NCBI GenBank assembly: GCA_002436505.1
Contig: DJML01000108.1
Coordinates: 11,876 to 29,259 of the forward strand
DNA: 17,384 nucleotides
DNA from: Bacteroidetes bacterium UBA6491
GTDB lineage: Bacteria > Bacteroidota > Bacteroidia > NS11-12g > UBA9320
Direction of reading: 5' to 3'
In this document: positions 1 to 6,941 of the stretch, one piece after another
How the letters are laid out: each line of letters begins with the position of its first letter
How positions within the stretch are numbered: position 1 is the first letter of the stretch
Made by a program: the position numbers and the translations under genes
Notes under the pieces: model-generated
What the model saw: only the letters and a program-made list of their open reading frames with translations
Databases searched by the model: none
What the model was told of the DNA's origin: nothing

Positions 1-78
1 GTAAAAGAAGAAGCAGGGAAATGTGTCTATTCCGGGAATCCTTCGAATAGGCGGGTTTTGTTCGCTATTGCCTACTAG
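1..78 (+). CDS. Possible 3' end of an upstream gene (partial)
   Basis: Frame 1 is open from the first base to a TAG stop at 76-78 and encodes 25 residues (VKEEAGKCVYSG at the start). The other two forward frames close sooner. If real, this is the C-terminal tail of a gene that begins before the window and is codirectional with the radical-SAM gene, so the two could share an operon. The fragment is too short to assign a family, and an open run of this length can occur by chance. Confidence 0.3.
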   Translation, partial: VKEEAGKCVYSGNPSNRRVLFAIAY

Positions 79-92
79 GTATTAAAGTTTTT

Positions 93-107
93 TGAGCATA
101 ATGCTCA
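93..107. repeat. 15-bp perfect palindrome upstream of the radical-SAM gene
   Basis: The sequence TGAGCATAATGCTCA is a perfect inverted repeat with 7-bp arms and a single central base. It lies between the possible upstream stop (78) and the two candidate radical-SAM starts (TTG 115, ATG 148). The one-base centre suits a dimeric DNA-binding protein better than an RNA hairpin. No regulator can be named from the sequence, so an operator role is inference. Confidence 0.4.
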
Positions 108-147
108 GTGGTTTTTGTGGGAAAAACTAAGCCCTATCTTCGCCGGA

Positions 148-1167
148 ATGAAAGCAGCCTTTTACGACGCATTGAATTTTAGCCGGGCACTGAAGCCTCG
201 TCGCATGGTCAACGCGTTAAAGGTTATCAGCAGTTATTATCTTTCCCGCGGGATAAAAAAAGACCTTCATGCCGGATTCCCTCTAAGCATATCCATTGAA
301 CCGACAACTTCATGTAACCTTAGGTGCCCGCAATGTCCCAGCGGTTTGCGTTCCTTTTCCAGGCCAACGGGTATGCTCGAAATGGATCTGAACAAAAAGG
401 TAATAGACGAATTGAAGGACTATCTAACCTACATAACGTACTATTTTCAAGGCGAGCCGTACCTAAACAAAGATTTTCTGGACATGGTCAGCTACGCTTC
501 CAAACATCATATATATACTGCCACGTCTACCAATGCCCATTATTTGAATGATGAAAATTGCGAAAGGACCATTGAAAGTGGGCTGAAAAGACTAATCATA
601 AGTATTGACGGCATCAATGAAGAATCATACTCCAAATACAGGATAGGCGGGCAGCTTAACAAGGTTTTTGAAGGAACTGAAAATATGGTAAAGTGGAAAA
701 GAAAAACCGGAAGCAGGTATCCATTTATCATATGGCAATTCATTGTATTTGAGCACAACCGGCACGAAATTCCCGAGTTAAAGAGAATTGCATGGGATCT
801 GGGCGTTGATAAACTTGTGATCAAGACCGCGCAGATCTATGATTTTACATCAGGAAATGAAATGATACCGGAAGAGGGAAAGTTTGCCCGTTACAAAAAA
901 GTGAATGGAGGGTATCAAATAAAAAACAAATTACTCAATCATTGCTGGCGTTTATGGAGCGGATCTGTAATCACCTGGGATGGAAAAGTTGTGCCATGTT
1001 GTTTTGATAAGGATGCTTCCCATGAGATGGGAAATCTCCGGGAACGCTCATTTAAAGGAATTTGGAACGGCACCTCCTACAGTCATTTCAGACAGGCGAT
1101 TCTTCGATCAAGAAAGGAAATTGACATTTGCAAAAACTGCACTGAGGGCACTAAAATTTGGGCTTAA
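148..1167 (+). CDS. Radical SAM protein with SPASM domain
   Basis: This is a radical S-adenosylmethionine enzyme of 339 residues from ATG 148. The CxxxCxxC motif that binds the 4Fe-4S/SAM cluster is C56-C60-C63, in the context EPTTSCNLRCPQCPSG. A C-terminal SPASM-type region supplies further cysteines at about 266, 284-285 and 328/331 (VPCCFD, ICKNC), expected to bind auxiliary Fe-S clusters. SPASM proteins commonly modify peptides or small substrates; this subfamily is widespread in Bacteroidota and its substrate is unknown to me. An upstream TTG at 115 is in frame and would add 11 residues. I prefer ATG 148 because a near-consensus -7 element (TATCTTCG, 135-142) ends five bases before it and the family N-terminus fits. 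The product appears cytoplasmic. No peptide substrate gene is visible next to it. Confidence 0.85.
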   Translation: MKAAFYDALNFSRALKPRRMVNALKVISSYYLSRGIKKDLHAGFPLSISIEPTTSCNLRCPQCPSGLRSFSRPTGMLEMDLNKKVIDELKDYLTYITYYFQGEPYLNKDFLDMVSYASKHHIYTATSTNAHYLNDENCERTIESGLKRLIISIDGINEESYSKYRIGGQLNKVFEGTENMVKWKRKTGSRYPFIIWQFIVFEHNRHEIPELKRIAWDLGVDKLVIKTAQIYDFTSGNEMIPEEGKFARYKKVNGGYQIKNKLLNHCWRLWSGSVITWDGKVVPCCFDKDASHEMGNLRERSFKGIWNGTSYSHFRQAILRSRKEIDICKNCTEGTKIWA

Positions 1168-1208
1168 CCTTAAATGTCATAATAATATCAAGAAAAAAAA
1201 TGAAAACC

Positions 1209-1288
1209 TTTGTTATTTATTCATATTCCCTTAATATTGCTTTGTTTAGGTCGTGAGAAAAGACCGGATTTAATTCCGAAATAGCAGA
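1209..1288 (+). promoter_or_regulatory. Putative promoter and leader of the OmpA-family gene
   Basis: A TTTG at 1209-1212 and a weak -7 match (TTGCTTTG, 1237-1244) are about 24 bases apart, slightly long for the Bacteroidota consensus. The leader that follows holds two short inverted repeats: GGTC/GACC around 1249-1267, and CGGA/TCCG around 1266-1280. Either could shape the mRNA leader of an abundant outer-membrane protein, but both stems are only four base pairs. Confidence 0.3.
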
Positions 1289-1292
1289 CAAT

Positions 1293-2372
1293 ATGAATAA
1301 AAATTTACTTGCATTCTATTCATTACTTATTGCTTGTGTAATAGGTGCAGACATTGCAAATGCACAAAGCTATTCAACCAAATATGGTGTTGAAATAAAT
1401 GGAGGACTCCGTGAATATGGTGGAGATAGAGGTCGACGTTTCTTTATGATGAGGCCTCCTGACTATCAAGCCATTGGTGCTTCATTTGCTTATTACGTTA
1501 ACCCTTCATTCGATGCGACTATTTTTGGTTCGGTCGGAGATTTAGGACACAGGGACTTTTCGTATCCCGTTAAGCTTGGTTTTACCGCAAGGGTTACCGA
1601 TGTAATGCTTGGTTTAAGGTACAAATTCGCGAACGGGTATCTGCTGGAAGAAGGTTCAAAGATCAAACCTTATCTGTATGCCGGTTGGGGTGCCATGCAA
1701 TCGGTTTCACGAATTGTTCATGATCAACCAGGGTACATTGGCAATTCAGTAAACAGAAGTTGGATAGCAGCGCAATGGACCGCTGGTGGTGGTGTAAGAT
1801 ATGCGATCACTGACAACATCGACATTTTAGCACAAAGCTGTTTCAATTATACCTACGATGACAATTATGATGGTCTTCCATTCTCTCTCAGCAGGGTTAG
1901 GTTGAATGCACTTCATGATATGTACCTTTATCATTCGTTAGGTGTAGCGTATAACTTTGGCGCCAATGAGGGAGCTTATAAGTTCTCAGGCACTGAGGAA
2001 GAAGTTCCTGAAGAACTGGTAGAAAGAGTTAACCTGGCCGCAAGAAGCATTCAATTCGAAACAGCCAGTGACAACATCAAACCTGAGTCTTATGCTGAAC
2101 TTGATACTATTGCTGAGATCCTGATGGAATATCCGGCCCTGCAAACTTTAATTGAAGGACATACGGATGATGTTGGAGACGAAGAGTCCAATATGGATCT
2201 TTCGCAAAGACGTGCCAATTCTGTTAAAAGTTATCTCGCCAGCAAAGGTGTATCAGACTCCAGGATGACGGCTAAAGGTTATGGTGAAACACAACCGAAG
2301 AAAAAGAATAATTCTGATGAAAACAGAGCAGTAAACAGACGAGTAGAAGTCAAGCTCTATTATAAAAATTAG
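1293..2372 (+). CDS. OmpA-family outer-membrane protein
   Basis: This 359-residue protein begins with a signal peptide (about residues 1-25, hydrophobic core then ANAQ). Residues of about 30-225 form an aromatic-rich, alternating region typical of an outer-membrane beta-barrel ('PYLYAGWG', 'LGVAYNFG'). The last 110 residues or so form an OmpA-like peptidoglycan-binding domain: IQFETASDNIKP, then EGHTDDVG, then LSQRRANSVKSYL, and a closing NRRVEV. In this family the Asp of the TDD stretch and the first Arg of the QRR stretch contact diaminopimelate in peptidoglycan. The likely role is to tether the outer membrane to the cell wall. The gene appears monocistronic, has a 125-base upstream gap and ends in a strong terminator shared with uvrB. 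Confidence 0.9.
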   Translation: MNKNLLAFYSLLIACVIGADIANAQSYSTKYGVEINGGLREYGGDRGRRFFMMRPPDYQAIGASFAYYVNPSFDATIFGSVGDLGHRDFSYPVKLGFTARVTDVMLGLRYKFANGYLLEEGSKIKPYLYAGWGAMQSVSRIVHDQPGYIGNSVNRSWIAAQWTAGGGVRYAITDNIDILAQSCFNYTYDDNYDGLPFSLSRVRLNALHDMYLYHSLGVAYNFGANEGAYKFSGTEEEVPEELVERVNLAARSIQFETASDNIKPESYAELDTIAEILMEYPALQTLIEGHTDDVGDEESNMDLSQRRANSVKSYLASKGVSDSRMTAKGYGETQPKKKNNSDENRAVNRRVEVKLYYKN

Positions 2373-2387
2373 ATCATAAGATTCAAC

Positions 2388-2420
2388 AAAAAAGGCCATT
2401 TAAAAAAATGGCCTTTTTTT
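2388..2420. terminator. Bidirectional intrinsic terminator between ompA-like gene and uvrB
   Basis: The left arm AAAAAAGGCCATTT (2388-2401) pairs perfectly with AAATGGCCTTTTTT (2406-2419) across an AAAA loop. The A and T tracts flanking the GGCC core give a U-tract on either strand, so it can end both the rightward OmpA-family transcript and the leftward uvrB transcript, whose stops are at 2372 and 2435. Confidence 0.9.
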
Positions 2421-2434
2421 ATTTGTTAAACTGA

Positions 2435-4453
2435 TCATTCCAGCCTCTTTTCCAAAATAGCAATTTCATCTCTTAACCTTGCTGCTTCAAGAAAGTCAAG
2501 CTCTTTTGCTGCCTTCTTCATCGCTGATCTGGTGAGATCAATTGCCTTTGATATTTCTGTGGTGGTCATGTATTTGATCACAGGATCGGATGCAAGGGAC
2601 AATCTCTCTTCCTCTATGTAAGGAACCGGCCCTTTCGGAGTTTTAGCATCCGCGACAGATGTCTGATCAAAGATATCCTCCTTGCTTTTAATTATCGTAG
2701 TTGGCGTTATTCCATGTTTTAAATTGTATTCGTGCTGAATTGTTCTTTTTCGTTTATTGTCGTCCACAGTTTTGCGAATGGCATCGGTTATCTTATCAGC
2801 ATAAAGAATGACCTTACCCTCGGCATTTCTCGCTGCCCGGCCAATAGTCTGTGTTAGCGAACGTTGCGACCTCAGGAATCCTTCCTTATCTGCGTCTAAA
2901 ATAGCGACCAGTGAAACTTCCGGAAGGTCCAGCCCTTCACGTAATAAATTTACTCCTACCAGAACATTGTAAACACCTAATCGAAGATCACGCAGAATCT
3001 CAACGCGGTCGAGCGTTTTTACCTCGGAATGAATGTACGCTGAACTTATCCGGAGGTCCCGGAGGTATTTATCCAGTTCTTCAGCCATTCTTTTAGTCAA
3101 CGTGGTCACAAGCACCCTGCCGCCCTGTTTTACATTTTCATCGATCTCTTCCAACAGGTCATCTACCTGATTGCTGCACGGGCGAATTTCCAGTTCGGGA
3201 TCAAGGAGACCGGTGGGGCGAATGATCTGTTCAACTATTACACCTTCAGATTCTGATATTTCATAATCTGCCGGAGTTGCACTAACGTAAATGGTCTGAC
3301 CTACCAGTGATTCAAATTCATCGAATTTCAGAGGCCTGTTATCCATTGCTGCAGGAAGTCGGAATCCATACTGCACAAGATTCTGTTTCCTGGAGCGATC
3401 TCCGCCGTACATTGCTCTAACCTGTGGAATTGTCACATGGCTTTCATCGACGATCAGTAGAAAATCCTCAGGGAAATAATCGATCAGGCAGAAAGGTCTT
3501 TCCCCTGGTTTACGCCTGTCCATGTAGCGGCTGTAATTCTCAATTCCGCTACAATAACCCAACTCCCTGATCATTTCAAGATCATATGTTGTACGGTCCT
3601 CGATGCGTTTTGCCTCCAGCCTTAGACCTGTTTCATTGAAATACTCAACCTGCTTGACCATGTCATCCTGAATCTCATTGATGACCGTTTTAAGCCTTTC
3701 TCGCGGTGTGACCCACATATTTGCCGGAAATATTGCAACGTTATCGAGTGGATTTAGCGTATGACCTGATATTGGGTCGATCTCAAACATCTCTTCGATC
3801 TCATTACCAAAAAAAGTAACCCGAATAGCACGGTCGTCATACGCCAGGTAGATATCGACATTGTCGCCCTTTACCCTGAATGTGCCTCGTTTGAAATCGC
3901 TTGTTGTCCGGGCATAAAGGCTTTCCACCAGTGCATATAGAAAATTGTTTCTGGTCAGCTTTTGACCTTCTTCCAGACGAATGATGCTACTTTCATAGTC
4001 CGTTGGGTTTCCTGCACCATAAATACATGAAACGGATGCCACCACAATAACATCCCGTCTGCCTGAAAGTAAGGAAGAGGTTGTACGCAACCTGAACTTT
4101 TCAATTTCCTCGTTTATGTTAAGATCTTTCTCAATGTAAGTATTGGAGGATGGGATGAAGGCCTCCGGCTGGTAATAATCGTAATAAGAAACAAAATACT
4201 CAACTGCATTTTCCGGAAAGAATTGTTTGAATTCGCCGTAAAGCTGGGCAACAAGTGTCTTGTTATGGCTAATTATCAATGTCGGTCGCTGGACCTCCTG
4301 GATCACATTGGCCATGGTAAATGTTTTTCCAGACCCGGTAACCCCTAAGAGAGTTTGGGCCGGTACTCCCTCCTTAATTCCTTCAACCAGCTGTCTTATC
4401 GCTTCCGGTTGATCCCCGGTTGGTTTAAATTCTGAAGAGAGATTAAATTTCAT
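2435..4453 (-). CDS. uvrB: UvrABC excinuclease subunit B
   Basis: UvrB is the damage-verifying helicase-like subunit of nucleotide excision repair: it receives lesions from UvrA and recruits UvrC for incision. The protein is 672 residues, normal for the family. Visible motifs, in order: Walker A GVTGSGKT (37-44); the tyrosine-rich beta-hairpin SYYDYYQPEAF (89-99) that inserts between DNA strands; DESH (336-339); SATP (391-394); helicase motif VI QTIGRAAR (535-542); and a C-terminal UVR coiled-coil (about 632-670) for UvrC contact. The ATG at 4453 gives the family N-terminus (FKPTGDQPEAI). A perfect TATCTTTG lies five bases upstream of this ATG, so the transcript may be leaderless. The gene is divergent from rimB-like and convergent with the OmpA-family gene. 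Confidence 0.98.
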   Translation of the reverse strand: MKFNLSSEFKPTGDQPEAIRQLVEGIKEGVPAQTLLGVTGSGKTFTMANVIQEVQRPTLIISHNKTLVAQLYGEFKQFFPENAVEYFVSYYDYYQPEAFIPSSNTYIEKDLNINEEIEKFRLRTTSSLLSGRRDVIVVASVSCIYGAGNPTDYESSIIRLEEGQKLTRNNFLYALVESLYARTTSDFKRGTFRVKGDNVDIYLAYDDRAIRVTFFGNEIEEMFEIDPISGHTLNPLDNVAIFPANMWVTPRERLKTVINEIQDDMVKQVEYFNETGLRLEAKRIEDRTTYDLEMIRELGYCSGIENYSRYMDRRKPGERPFCLIDYFPEDFLLIVDESHVTIPQVRAMYGGDRSRKQNLVQYGFRLPAAMDNRPLKFDEFESLVGQTIYVSATPADYEISESEGVIVEQIIRPTGLLDPELEIRPCSNQVDDLLEEIDENVKQGGRVLVTTLTKRMAEELDKYLRDLRISSAYIHSEVKTLDRVEILRDLRLGVYNVLVGVNLLREGLDLPEVSLVAILDADKEGFLRSQRSLTQTIGRAARNAEGKVILYADKITDAIRKTVDDNKRKRTIQHEYNLKHGITPTTIIKSKEDIFDQTSVADAKTPKGPVPYIEEERLSLASDPVIKYMTTTEISKAIDLTRSAMKKAAKELDFLEAARLRDEIAILEKRLE

Positions 4454-4536
4454 GTTCTCAAAGATAACTATGGATAAACGAACATCCTGTCATTGCACCC
4501 AAATGTATGTTCACATAGGTTGTAAAAACAATGTTC
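4452..4536. repeat. Four ATGTTC/GAACAT hexamers in the uvrB/rimB-like gap
   Basis: ATGTTC occurs on the plus strand at 4452-4457, 4507-4512 and 4531-4536, and its complement GAACAT at 4480-4485 (within CGAACAT). Starts are 28, 27 and 24 bases apart. Fewer than 0.1 copies would be expected in 128 bases of random sequence counting both strands. The first copy overlaps the uvrB start codon and abuts its -7 element. The hexamer equals the half-site of the Gram-positive LexA (DinR) box, but no contiguous dyad is present. A regulatory role is inference. Confidence 0.4.
4459..4466 (-). promoter_or_regulatory. -7 promoter element of uvrB
   Basis: On the minus strand this reads TATCTTTG, a perfect match to the Bacteroidota -7 consensus TAnnTTTG. 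It is followed by AGAAC and then the uvrB ATG. Transcription would start at or very near the start codon. No clear TTG -33 box is seen 17-23 bases further upstream. Confidence 0.6.
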
Positions 4537-4568
4537 ATCTGAAAAAGTAAAGCATTTTCAACGTTATT

Positions 4569-4576
4569 TGCGTTTG
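4569..4576 (+). promoter_or_regulatory. Near-consensus -7 element of the rimB-like gene
   Basis: TGCGTTTG matches TAnnTTTG with one mismatch and lies exactly five bases before the ATG at 4582, the same spacing as at uvrB and dusB. No TTG -33 box is seen at the expected distance, so support is moderate. Confidence 0.4.
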
Positions 4577-4581
4577 AATAA

Positions 4582-5022
4582 ATGAAAAAACTCATCATTG
4601 GAACAACTGATTTCATCGACCTTCCAGATCTGGGGGTTGAGGATCTGCCTTGTAAAATAGACTCGGGGGCAGATACTTCAGCGATACATTGTGAGCGGGT
4701 GAAGATAAAAGAGATCAATGGGCAGGAATATTTATCATTTAAACTGTTTGACAGAAGACACCCTCATTATACCGGTAAAGAAATACTGACTAACAATTAT
4801 ATAGAGAGAAAAATAAGGAGTTCTTTTGGTGATTACGAATACCGTTATCAGGTAAAACTAAAGATACGAATCTTCAAGATTGACTTTTTTACTTCCTTTA
4901 ATCTCTCGAACAGAAAGAACATGAAATATCCGGTGTTGATCGGTAAAAAAACCCTTCGAAACCGGTTTATCGTCGATGTGAGCAAAAAGGACCTGTCGTA
5001 TCAGGCAAAGATTGAAAAATGA
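4582..5022 (+). CDS. RimB-like retropepsin-fold protease ('ATP-dependent zinc protease' family, PF05618)
   Basis: This 146-residue protein carries the motif DSGADTSAIH (D27-H36), the D-S/T-G-A signature of retropepsin-like aspartic proteases, followed by a beta-rich body and a conserved ending (VLIGKKTLRNRFIVDVSK). The family is often labelled 'ATP-dependent zinc protease' or RimK/LysX-associated. The Pseudomonas relative RimB acts with RimK in controlling the poly-glutamate tail of ribosomal protein S6. Its stop codon overlaps the rimK start in an ATGA (5019-5022), so the two are translationally coupled, which supports a joint function. The start is the only ATG near the conserved N-terminus. 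No signal peptide is present. Whether it trims glutamates or stimulates RimK here is inference from the relatives. Confidence 0.85.
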   Translation: MKKLIIGTTDFIDLPDLGVEDLPCKIDSGADTSAIHCERVKIKEINGQEYLSFKLFDRRHPHYTGKEILTNNYIERKIRSSFGDYEYRYQVKLKIRIFKIDFFTSFNLSNRKNMKYPVLIGKKTLRNRFIVDVSKKDLSYQAKIEK

Positions 5023-5930
5023 ATATTGTAATATTATCACGAAATAAAGAATTGTATTCCACCAGGCGTCTGGTTGAAGCGGCAAAGCAGAGACACCATG
5101 ACGTAAGTGTGATCAATCACGCCAAATGCTACATGGCAATAGAACCTCATAATCCGGCAGTTTATCTTGGCGATCATGAGATTAACGATGTTGATGCCAT
5201 TATCCCCAGGATCGGAGCTTCTGTAACCTTTTACGGCAGTTCCATCATTCGCCAGTTCGAGATGCAAAAGGTGTTTACTACAACCTCTTCGCTCGCTCTG
5301 CTGAGATCAAGGGACAAACTTCGAAGTCTTCAGATCCTTTCCAAGTCAGGGGTTGGAATACCTCATACTGCCTTTGCAAAATACCCCAGTGATATAAAAA
5401 ATCTCGTCAAGCAGGTTGGAGGAGCTCCTCTTGTGATAAAACTGCTACAGAGCACACAGGGCAAGGGTGTTGTTCTTGCAGAAACAACCAAAGCTGCAAT
5501 TTCTGTTATCGAGGCTTTCTACGGTCTTGAAGCAAACATCATCATCCAGGAATTTATCAAGGAGGCCAAAGCAGAGGACATAAGGGCATTTGTTATTGAC
5601 GGTAAGGTTGTAGGTGCAATGAAAAGAACCGGCAGCAAAGATGATTTCAGGTCAAATTTGCATAAAGGGGGCACAGCAGAAGCAATAAAGCTATCACGCT
5701 CGGAGAAATCTATGGCTCTAAAAGCTGCGAGAGCTCTTGGGTTAAATATTGCAGGTGTCGATATGTTAAGATCCGCCAGAGGGCCGCTTGTTATCGAAGT
5801 CAATTCATCACCGGGTCTAGAAGGGATAGAGACCACCACAGGAATTGATATCGCCGCTCAGATCATCAAATATGTGGAGCAGAACATTGGATCTTCCGAC
5901 AGAAAGCAAAGAGATAAGATTGGTGTTTAA
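5019..5930 (+). CDS. rimK: RimK, ribosomal protein S6 L-glutamate ligase (ATP-grasp)
   Basis: RimK adds glutamate residues to the C-terminus of ribosomal protein S6 using ATP. The 303-residue length matches E. coli RimK (300) and the sequence is similar along its whole length. Motifs: N-terminal pre-ATP-grasp domain with LSRNKELYSTRRL and IPRIGASVTFYG; ATP-grasp motifs GGAPLVIKLLQSTQGKGVVLAE, IIIQEFIKEA, DIRAFVIDGK, DFRSNLHKGG and VIEVNSSPGLEGIE, the last supplying the Mg/ATP ligands. The ATG overlaps the rimB-like stop codon. It converges with dusB with only 19 bases between stops and no evident terminator. Related ligases (LysX, MptN) share the fold, but the RSNLHKGG and SPGLEGIE stretches fit RimK best. 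Confidence 0.94.
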   Translation: MNIVILSRNKELYSTRRLVEAAKQRHHDVSVINHAKCYMAIEPHNPAVYLGDHEINDVDAIIPRIGASVTFYGSSIIRQFEMQKVFTTTSSLALLRSRDKLRSLQILSKSGVGIPHTAFAKYPSDIKNLVKQVGGAPLVIKLLQSTQGKGVVLAETTKAAISVIEAFYGLEANIIIQEFIKEAKAEDIRAFVIDGKVVGAMKRTGSKDDFRSNLHKGGTAEAIKLSRSEKSMALKAARALGLNIAGVDMLRSARGPLVIEVNSSPGLEGIETTTGIDIAAQIIKYVEQNIGSSDRKQRDKIGV

Positions 5931-5949
5931 GAGATAAATACCATTATCG

Positions 5950-6939
5950 TTATATCATTTGCTCTTCGTATATGCCGTTGATCTCATCAAGAATGGCGTG
6001 GATAATTTCAGGATCGTTCTCCTGTACGAGCCTCATTCTTATTGGTTTGAAATCCGTATATCCTTTAAAATAGTTTGAGTAATGACGGCGCATCTCAAAA
6101 ACCCCGCGTACCTTTCCCTTCCATTTTAACGATTCATTGAAATGTTGCCTGCAAACGTCCACTCTTTCAGAAGTAGTCGGTGCTGCCCTATGTGTACCCG
6201 TTAAGAGATAATGTTTGATCTCGCGAAAGATCCACGGATAACCGATGGCCGCTCTTCCGATCATTATTCCATCTACATTGTACCTTTCTTTCATTTCAAG
6301 AGCTTTTTCAGGGGAATCCACATCTCCATTACCAAAAATCGGTATTTCAATGTTGGGATCATTTGCAATGTCACCAATGAGGCCCCAGTCAGCTTCGCCT
6401 TTATACATCTGTACCCTCGTTCGCCCATGAATAGAAAGTGCTTTTATTCCAATATCCTGAAGTCTCAGGGCTACTTCGTGAATGTATTTCGTACTATCAT
6501 CCCAGCCCAGCCTGGTTTTGACAGTCACAGGTAAATGAGTGGATTCAATCACCATTTTGGTCATTTCCACCATTTTAGGTATATCTCGGAGCAGGGCCGC
6601 TCCGGCACCGCGACAGGCTACAGCCTTCACCGGACAACCAAAATTAATATCTATGAGATCAGGATTTGCTGCAGTTGCAATCTTTGCGGCTTCACGCATC
6701 ACATCGATCTCTCCACCAAAGATCTGTATACCAATAGGACGCTCCTCCTCAAAAATATCCAGCTTGTGAGTGCTTTTGACCGCATTCCGTATAAGTCCTT
6801 CAGATGAGATAAACTCAGTGTACATCAGGTCTGCACCGTTTGCTTTGCATACGCTTCTGAAAGGCGGATCACTCACATCTTCCATCGGCGCTAGCAATAA
6901 AGGGAATTCTCCCAGCTCAATGTTCCCGATTTTTACCAT
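5950..6939 (-). CDS. dusB: tRNA-dihydrouridine synthase (DusB type)
   Basis: This flavoenzyme reduces specific uridines in tRNA to dihydrouridine using FMN and NADPH. The 330-residue protein starts VKIGNIELG and continues with the family features: LLLAPMEDVSDPPFR (FMN-binding strand 1), the active site INFGCPVK with the proton-donating Cys at 102, RGAGAALL, VTVKTRLGWDD, LSIHGRTRVQMYKG, and FGNGDV followed by GIMIGRAAIGYPWIF (phosphate-binding end). The frame is open to 6987, which would add 16 residues, but the family N-terminus and a perfect -7 element (6945-6952) just upstream place the start at 6939. The first base of the neighbouring CPBP start codon is only three bases away on the other strand. 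DusB is chosen over other Dus classes from the overall pattern. Confidence 0.94.
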   Translation of the reverse strand: MVKIGNIELGEFPLLLAPMEDVSDPPFRSVCKANGADLMYTEFISSEGLIRNAVKSTHKLDIFEEERPIGIQIFGGEIDVMREAAKIATAANPDLIDINFGCPVKAVACRGAGAALLRDIPKMVEMTKMVIESTHLPVTVKTRLGWDDSTKYIHEVALRLQDIGIKALSIHGRTRVQMYKGEADWGLIGDIANDPNIEIPIFGNGDVDSPEKALEMKERYNVDGIMIGRAAIGYPWIFREIKHYLLTGTHRAAPTTSERVDVCRQHFNESLKWKGKVRGVFEMRRHYSNYFKGYTDFKPIRMRLVQENDPEIIHAILDEINGIYEEQMI

Positions 6940-6941
6940 TT

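Noticed and set aside
4479..4512. Canonical LexA box upstream of uvrB
   Set aside because: CGAACAT and ATGTTC are 21 bases apart, not contiguous as in GAACATATGTTC, so I report only half-sites.
5519..5839. 106-codon minus-strand frame inside rimK
   Set aside because: Fully antisense to a confident ATP-grasp gene; a by-product of codon bias.
5931..5949. Terminator between convergent rimK and dusB
   Set aside because: No inverted repeat with a T-tract is present in the 19-base gap.
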